Origin: Pseudomonadota bacterium
Lineage (GTDB): Bacteria > Myxococcota > Polyangia > GCA-2747355 > JACKDQ01
NCBI GenBank assembly: GCA_030591195.1
Contig: JAUVBO010000355.1
Span: forward strand, 1-5,032
DNA length: 5,032 bases
Direction: 5' to 3'
In this document: in pieces, positions 1 to 5,032 of the stretch
Numbering within the stretch: position 1 is the first letter of the stretch
Layout: each line of letters starts with the position of its first letter
Made by a program: the position numbers and the translations under genes
The notes under the pieces: model-generated
What the model saw: only the letters and a program-made list of their open reading frames with translations
What the model was told of the DNA's origin: nothing
Database searches by the model: none

Positions 1-832
1 CACCGCGGTGGTCAACCTCGACGGCGACGGTTCCGAGCAAGTGCTCGAGACCGTCGCCGCCCGTGGCGACCTGCAGCTGCTGCGCTGCTCTCGCCTCGGC
101 GCCGCGGGGGCCGAGGCGACCCTCGAGGCACTCGAGAGCGACCTGGGGGGCCTGCGCGGGGAGCTACGGATCGGCGACGAATCGGTCTCCTTCAGCTCGC
201 CCCTGCTCGGCGCGTTCAACGCCGACAACCTGCTGCTCGCTGCGGCCTGCTGCCACGCCGTGGGCGTGCCGCTGTCGACGGTCGCCCGCGGCATCGCCCG
301 CCAGCCGCCGGTGCCCGGCCGACTCGAGCGCGTGGGCAGCGGCCAGCCAACGGTGCTGGTCGACTACGCCCACACGCCCGACGCCCTGGTCCGCGCCCTC
401 GGCGTGCTGCGGCCGCTCTGCCGCGGGCGGCTGATCGCGGTCTTCGGCTGTGGCGGCGACCGGGATCGGGGCAAGCGCCCGCTGATGGGCGAGGCGGTGG
501 GCCGCGGCGCCGACCTGGCCGTGGTCACCTCGGACAACCCGCGCGGCGAAGCGCCGGAGAGGATCATCGAGGCGATCCTGCCCGGCCTGTCCCAAGCGGC
601 GCTCGAGGAGCTGCCGCTGGCCCGGTTACCCGCGGCCGCGCGGGGCTTCGCGGTAGAGCTCGATCGGCGCCGCGCGATCCACCTGGCGATCACCGCAGCG
701 AGCGCTGACGACGTGGTGTTGATCGCGGGCAAGGGCCACGAGGACTACCAGATCCTCGGCGAGCAGCGGACCCACTTCGACGATCGCGAGGAAGCGCGGG
801 CAGCGCTCGAGGAGCTAGCCCGGTGCGGATGA
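1..832 (+). CDS. murE: UDP-MurNAc-L-Ala-D-Glu:meso-diaminopimelate ligase, C-terminal part (5' truncated)
   Basis: Cytoplasmic Mur ligase that adds the third stem-peptide residue to UDP-MurNAc-L-Ala-D-Glu using ATP. The reading frame is open from base 2, so the gene begins upstream; the GTG at base 8 is internal (it lies in the family's 'AVVNLD' strand), not a start. About 276 residues remain of a family usually near 490, so the N-terminal UDP-binding domain and the P-loop are outside the window. Visible motifs are GAFNADN (209-229), PGRLE (314-328), VDYAHTPD (359-382), the FGCGGDRDRGKRP loop (443-481), DNPR (533-544), GKGHE (728-742) and HFDDRE (773-790). From family knowledge, DNPR is the signature for meso-diaminopimelate rather than L-lysine, with its Arg contacting the free end of DAP. 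The stop TGA (830-832) lies inside the start of murF, so the two are probably translationally coupled. Identity is very secure; substrate choice is inferred from the motif. Confidence 0.97.
   Translation, partial: TAVVNLDGDGSEQVLETVAARGDLQLLRCSRLGAAGAEATLEALESDLGGLRGELRIGDESVSFSSPLLGAFNADNLLLAAACCHAVGVPLSTVARGIARQPPVPGRLERVGSGQPTVLVDYAHTPDALVRALGVLRPLCRGRLIAVFGCGGDRDRGKRPLMGEAVGRGADLAVVTSDNPRGEAPERIIEAILPGLSQAALEELPLARLPAAARGFAVELDRRRAIHLAITAASADDVVLIAGKGHEDYQILGEQRTHFDDREEARAALEELARCG
809..814 (+). promoter_or_regulatory. Ribosome binding site of murF
   Basis: GAGGAG lies inside the last codons of murE. It is 8 bases from the GTG at 823 and 14 bases from the ATG at 829. The spacing favours GTG 823 as the murF start, while the ATG at 829 would give the tidy ATGA overlap with the murE stop. 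The choice changes the protein by only two residues. Confidence 0.6.
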
Positions 833-2228
833 CCCTCGAGGCCGCGCTGCAGGCTACCGGCGGCACGCTTGACGGCGTGTCCCTCACCACCTCCTTCAAC
901 GGGGTGTCGATCGACAGCCGGGCGGTGCGCCCGGGCGACGCCTTCATCGCCATCGCCGGCGACCGCTTCGATGGCCACGACTACTGCCAGGCTGCCGTCG
1001 ACGCTGGCGCCTCGCTGCTGGTGGTGGCGCGCGAGGTGGCGCACCAGCGGGCGCCGGCGGTCTTGCGAGTCGACGACACCCGAGCGGCCCTCGGCGCCAT
1101 CGCCCGCGCCTGGCGCGAGGCGGTGAATCCGACGGTCGTCGCGATCACCGGATCGATGGGCAAGACGACGACCAAGGAGCTCACCGCGGGTGTCTGCCGC
1201 GAGCTCGGGTCGACCCACTGCACCCAGGGCAACTTCAACAACGAGATCGGCCTGCCGCTGACCCTGCTCGCGATGCCCGAGCAGACCCGGGTGCTGGTCA
1301 CCGAGATGGGGATGAACGCGCCGGGTGAGATCGCCCGGCTCGCCGCCATCGCCCGGCCCGACATCGGCCTGGTGACCAACGTCGCTCCGGTGCATCTCGA
1401 GGCCCTCGGCAGCCTCGAGGCGATCGCACGAGCCAAGGGCGAGCTGCTCGAGGCCCTCGATCCTGACCACGACCGCCACTGGGCGGTGCTGCCGTCGGAC
1501 GAGCCACACCTTGAACCCCACGCGGCACACCTGCCGGCAGGCCGCCGGCTGCGCTTCGGCGAGGCCGAGGGGGACGATATCCGCATCCTCTCGGTGGTTC
1601 CCCGCGGCGAGCGCCTCGAGCTGGAGCTGCGAGTCGCCGGCACCGACCAGCAGGTCCAACTACCGCTGGTCGGTCGGTACAACGCCCGCAACGCCGCGGC
1701 CGCGGCGGCGGTGGGCCACTGCCTCGGCCTGTCCCCTGGCGCGATCGCCGGGGCCCTCGCCGAGCCGCTCTCCGCGCGGCTCGGCCACCGGTCGGCGCTG
1801 CGTCGGGTCGCCGGCTGGACCGTGCTCGACGACTGCTACAACGCCAACCCCCGGGCCAACCGCGCCGCGCTCGACACGATCGTCGAGCTCGCCGCTGGCC
1901 AGCGAGCGGTGGCGGTGCTGGGCGAGATGCTCGAGCTGGGACCCGAGGCCCCGCGCTACCACCGCGAGGTCGGCGCCCATGCCGCCGGGTTGCCGCTGGC
2001 CGCCCTGGTGACGGTGGGCGCCGGGGCAACGCCGATCGCCGCGGGCGCCCGAGCGGCGGGCATGACGGGCGCGCGAGTGTTCGAAGTCAACGACACGGCG
2101 GAGGCGGTGGAGGCGGTGCTCGCCAGCGGTCCGCGCGACGAGCCAGGCTGGCTGCTGATCAAGGGCTCGCGCGGCGCACGGCTCGAGGCGCTGCTCGAGC
2201 TGCTCGATGAAAAAGGAACAAGGTCCGG

Positions 2229-2232
<4 letters not shown>
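823..2232 (+). CDS. murF: UDP-MurNAc-tripeptide:D-alanyl-D-alanine ligase
   Basis: Cytoplasmic ATP-dependent ligase that attaches the D-Ala-D-Ala dipeptide and completes the UDP-MurNAc-pentapeptide. It is complete at 469 residues, against about 450 for E. coli MurF. The N-terminal substrate domain carries [11 protein letters not shown] (29-39). The central ATPase domain carries the P-loop [12 protein letters not shown] (108-119), [14 protein letters not shown] (136-149), [10 protein letters not shown] (161-170), TNVAPVHLE (185-193) and ARAKGE (202-207), whose Lys205 matches the lysine that is carbamylated in Mur ligases. The C-terminal domain holds GRYNARN (284-290), DDCYNANP (336-343), VLGEMLELG (365-373) and [10 protein letters not shown] (446-455). 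The usual His of the G-R-H-N motif is Tyr286 here. The GTG start at 823 is chosen for its Shine-Dalgarno spacing; ATG 829 is the alternative. The gene overlaps murE by 10 bases and mraY by 4, typical of a coupled operon. Confidence 0.97.
2211..2223 (+). promoter_or_regulatory. Ribosome binding site of mraY
   Basis: A purine-rich run with AAAAGGAA (2211-2218) followed by AAGG (2220-2223) sits in the last codons of murF. AGGA is 11 bases and AAGG 5 bases from the mraY ATG at 2229. It is one of the few A-rich spots in this GC-rich window, which suggests selection for an open, strong initiation site. The ATGA overlap with the murF stop supports coupled or re-initiating ribosomes. Confidence 0.6.
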
Positions 2233-3353
<1,121 letters not shown>

Positions 3354-3397
3354 TCTCGTGGGGGGTCGCACGCACCAGCCGGAGTGCCCTTCCGCTC

Positions 3398-3438
3398 GCC
3401 GAAGCGAACGAGGCGCTGCGCGCCATGCCTCCTTCGGC
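3398..3438. repeat. Inverted repeat, 12-bp stem with a 5-base bulge
   Basis: GCCGAAG (3398-3404) pairs with CTTCGGC (3432-3438), and GAGGC (3410-3414) pairs with GCCTC (3427-3431). Only CGAAC (3405-3409) is bulged on the left side. An alternative inner hairpin, GGCGC (3412-3416) with GCGCC (3420-3424), competes with the inner stem. There is no downstream T-run. Confidence 0.5.
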
Positions 3439-3443
3439 TCGCG

Positions 3444-3459
3444 CGCGCCTGCGGGCGCG
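3444..3459. repeat. Short GC-only hairpin
   Basis: CGCGCC (3444-3449) pairs perfectly with GGCGCG (3454-3459) around the loop TGCG. The sequence downstream is ACGGCAAACAACG, with no T-run, so it is not an intrinsic terminator on the + strand. Confidence 0.45.
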
Positions 3460-3480
3460 ACGGCAAACAACGCCGCCGCA

Positions 3481-3500
3481 CTCCTCGGCGCCCTGAGGAG
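3481..3500. repeat. Inverted repeat, 6-bp stem
   Basis: CTCCTC (3481-3486) pairs perfectly with GAGGAG (3495-3500) around an 8-base loop. The GAGGAG arm resembles a Shine-Dalgarno sequence, but no open frame of interest starts after it. Confidence 0.45.
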
Positions 3501-3522
3501 CTCGCGGCAGAGGCCCAATCGA

Positions 3523-3565
3523 GCTTCGTGGCGCCTGCCAGCTTGCCTGGCGCGTGACACGAAGC
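3523..3565. repeat. Long inverted repeat, the strongest in the spacer
   Basis: GCTTCGTG (3523-3530) pairs perfectly with CACGAAGC (3558-3565). Inside it, GCCAG (3537-3541) pairs with CTGGC (3547-3551), or alternatively GCGCC (3531-3535) with GGCGC (3549-3553). The two inner pairings exclude each other. No T-tract follows. The form resembles a REP-like or MITE-like palindrome, or a structured RNA stem. Confidence 0.55.
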
Positions 3566-3625
3566 CACCAGGCCGACGCCCCCGCTCGCGCTCGGCACGA
3601 CGGCTGCTTCGGCGCGGTAGCGACC

Positions 3626-3641
3626 GCCGGTGTTTGCCGGC
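3626..3641. repeat. Small hairpin upstream of the murD ribosome binding site
   Basis: GCCGG (3626-3630) pairs with CCGGC (3637-3641) around the loop TGTTTG. It ends 12 bases before the AGGG of the murD ribosome binding site, so in an RNA it would sit just 5' of the initiation region. It lies outside the framing inverted repeat (3376-3606), so it may be native murD leader. Confidence 0.4.
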
Positions 3642-3653
3642 AGACAGCTCAGC

Positions 3654-3662
3654 AGGGTAGGA
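3654..3662 (+). promoter_or_regulatory. Ribosome binding site of murD
   Basis: AGGGTAGGA precedes the ATG at 3666. AGGG (3654-3657) is 8 bases from the start, the better spacing; AGGA (3659-3662) is only 3 bases away. It supports ATG 3666 over the in-frame GTG at 3630, for which I see no clear Shine-Dalgarno sequence. An in-frame TAG at 3618-3620 limits any upstream start. Confidence 0.5.
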
Positions 3663-3665
3663 CCG

Positions 3666-5032
3666 ATGTCGAACGACGACAGGCGCCCGGGAATCGAGGG
3701 CCAGGGGCAGGAATCCGTCAAGGCCGGGCGGGGCATCGACCTGCGCGGGCGGCGGGTACTGGTGGTCGGGCTCGGGCGCTCGGGGCTCGCCGCGGCGCGG
3801 CTCTGCCTTGACCACGGCGCGCGGGTCACGGTGACCGACAGCCGCCGCGAGGAGGCGCTGGCCGCGGATCTCGAGCCGCTGGCCGACAGGGTACGCCGGG
3901 AGCTCGGCGGCCACCGCGGCGAGAGCTTCACCGGCGCGGACCTGATCGTCCTCAGCCCCGGCGTGCCGCCGATCCCGGAGCTCGAGGCGGCGAGGCAGGC
4001 GGGCGTGCCGGTGGTGGGCGAGATCGAGCTCGCGGCGCGCTTCGTCGCCGCGCCGGTGATCGCGATCACCGGCACCAACGGCAAGTCAACCACCACCTCC
4101 CTCGCCGGCGCGATGCTCGAGGCCTCGGGCATCGCTACCTTCTGTGGTGGCAACCTCGGACGTCCGCTGGCCGAGGCGGTGACCGACGGTGACGCGGCGC
4201 TGAACTCGCCGGCTGGACGGGCGGTGGTGGAGCTGTCGAGCTTCCAGCTCGAGACCGTGTCCCGCTTCCGCGCCCACGTGGCGGTGCTGCTCAACCTCAG
4301 CGAGGACCACCTCGACCGCTACCCCGCCTACGAGGCGTACCTAGCGGCCAAGGCGCGGATCTTCGAGCGCCAGACCCGGGCCGACTTCGTCGTGGTCAAC
4401 GGCGAGCCGTCCCAGCAGGCCTGCGTGGCGCTGTCACGAAGCTCGGCTGCCCGGCAGCTGACCTTCGCCCCGACGCCTCCCAGCGACGAACGGGCGGTCG
4501 GAGCCTGGCTCGACGGGGACCGGCTGTTGGTCCGCCTCGCCAGGGACCAGGACGCGGAGCGCTATCGGCGGGCCGAGCTGGCCCTCGCCGGACGTCACAA
4601 CGCGCTCAACGCCCTGGCCGCGCTGCTGGCCGCGCGCCTCGCCGGGGCCACCCCTGCCGGCTGCTCGCGGGGGCTCCGCGCCTACCGCGGCCTGCCCCAC
4701 CGGATGGTCCTGGTTGGCGAGCGGCACGGCGTCCGCTACTACGACGACTCGAAGGCGACCAACGTCGGCGCGGTGGTCGGCTCGCTGACGGGCTTCGAGC
4801 GCAAGGTGGTGCTGATCGCCGGCGGCAAGGACAAGGGCGGCGACTACGCCCCGCTGCTGGAGGTGGTGCAGCAGGTCTGCCGCGACGTGGTGCTGATCGG
4901 CGCCGCCGCCGACCGGATCGCCGAGACCCTCGAGCGCCAGGCGACCGCGGCGCTGCACCGCGCCGGCTCGCTGCCCGACGCGGTGCGCCTGGCGAGCGAG
5001 CTCGCCACGCCAGGCGAGGCGGTGGTGCTCTC
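3666..5032 (+). CDS. murD: UDP-MurNAc-L-alanine:D-glutamate ligase (3' end beyond window)
   Basis: Cytoplasmic Mur ligase that adds D-glutamate to UDP-MurNAc-L-Ala using ATP. The frame stays open to the window edge, giving 455 complete codons. The N-terminal UDP-binding domain has VLVVGLGRSG (31-40), LSPGVPP (96-102) and GEIEL (118-122). The ATPase domain has ITGTNGKST (134-142), ELSSFQLE (189-196), NLSEDHLDRYP (210-220) and YLAAKARIF (225-233), where Lys229 matches the carbamylated lysine (Lys198 in E. coli). The C-terminal domain has GRHNALNALAA (309-319), YYDDSKATN (358-366) and AGGKDKG (385-391). The window ends at 'AVVL', just before the expected SPACASFD motif, so only about 20-30 residues are missing. 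The family core begins near residue 24, leaving a hydrophilic N-terminal extension of about 23 residues. Unlike its neighbours it does not overlap the upstream gene. Confidence 0.97.
   Translation, partial: MSNDDRRPGIEGQGQESVKAGRGIDLRGRRVLVVGLGRSGLAAARLCLDHGARVTVTDSRREEALAADLEPLADRVRRELGGHRGESFTGADLIVLSPGVPPIPELEAARQAGVPVVGEIELAARFVAAPVIAITGTNGKSTTTSLAGAMLEASGIATFCGGNLGRPLAEAVTDGDAALNSPAGRAVVELSSFQLETVSRFRAHVAVLLNLSEDHLDRYPAYEAYLAAKARIFERQTRADFVVVNGEPSQQACVALSRSSAARQLTFAPTPPSDERAVGAWLDGDRLLVRLARDQDAERYRRAELALAGRHNALNALAALLAARLAGATPAGCSRGLRAYRGLPHRMVLVGERHGVRYYDDSKATNVGAVVGSLTGFERKVVLIAGGKDKGGDYAPLLEVVQQVCRDVVLIGAAADRIAETLERQATAALHRAGSLPDAVRLASELATPGEAVVL

Larger units (their letters stand above)
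3376..3606. repeat. Imperfect inverted repeat framing the spacer (possible element ends)
   Basis: CAGCCGGAGTGCC at 3376-3388 matches the reverse complement of GGCACGACGGCTG at 3594-3606 in 11 of 13 positions. The pair encloses about 231 bases containing four of the five hairpins. This could be the ends of a MITE-like element, but I see no target-site duplication, and a 13-mer with two mismatches is weak evidence in GC-rich DNA. Confidence 0.3.
3354..3665. other. Gene-free, hairpin-rich spacer between mraY and murD
   Basis: The 312 bases between the mraY stop and the murD ATG hold no credible gene: frames open across it on either strand are low-complexity, Arg/Ala/Ser-rich and only continue as shadows of mraY or murD. 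It contains at least five inverted repeats (3398-3438, 3444-3459, 3481-3500, 3523-3565, 3626-3641) and an imperfect inverted repeat that frames most of it (3376-3388 with 3594-3606). No T-tract follows any hairpin, so none looks like a canonical intrinsic terminator, and I see no convincing promoter. All other junctions here overlap, so this looks like an insertion, perhaps a dispersed intergenic repeat or small non-autonomous element. A structured leader RNA for murD is the alternative. Confidence 0.6.

Noticed and set aside
745..1659. Minus-strand open frame (304 codons) opposite murF
   Set aside because: Antisense shadow of the conserved murF coding sequence, with no recognisable motif.
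3481..3565. Intrinsic terminator between mraY and murD
   Set aside because: None of the hairpins is followed by a T-tract on either strand, and murD belongs to the same pathway and usually the same transcript.
3634..3663. Possible sigma70-like promoter before murD (TTGCCG, 18 bases, TAGGAC)
   Set aside because: The -10 match is poor and overlaps the ribosome binding site, so transcription would start inside murD.

Overview
The window is a piece of the division and cell wall (dcw) gene cluster of a high-GC bacterium (about 70% G+C by eye). All recognisable genes lie on the + strand in the classic order murE, murF, mraY, murD. murE lacks its 5' end and murD runs off the 3' end. No tRNA, rRNA, CRISPR, transposase or phage gene is visible.

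Layout: the 3' part of murE (to 832) overlaps the murF start. murF (823-2232) overlaps mraY by an ATGA (2229-2232). mraY ends at 3353. A gene-free spacer of 312 bases (3354-3665) follows, rich in hairpins. murD starts at 3666 and is still open at 5032. The overlaps indicate one translationally coupled transcript for murE-murF-mraY; the spacer interrupts this packing before murD.

The four enzymes belong to one pathway. MurD adds D-glutamate to UDP-MurNAc-L-Ala, MurE adds the third residue (the DNPR motif points to meso-diaminopimelate), MurF adds D-Ala-D-Ala, and MraY moves the finished phospho-MurNAc-pentapeptide onto undecaprenyl phosphate at the membrane, giving lipid I. The catalytic motifs visible in all four look intact, so this is ordinary, functional housekeeping DNA.

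The organism probably has meso-DAP (Gram-negative type) peptidoglycan. The MraY sequence reads to me as similar to Myxococcota/deltaproteobacterial proteins, but that is an impression from memory and other high-GC lineages such as Acidobacteriota are possible. I see no new multi-gene system here. The one stretch not explained by known genes is the structured spacer between mraY and murD, which looks like an inserted, hairpin-rich repeat element or possibly a structured RNA leader.
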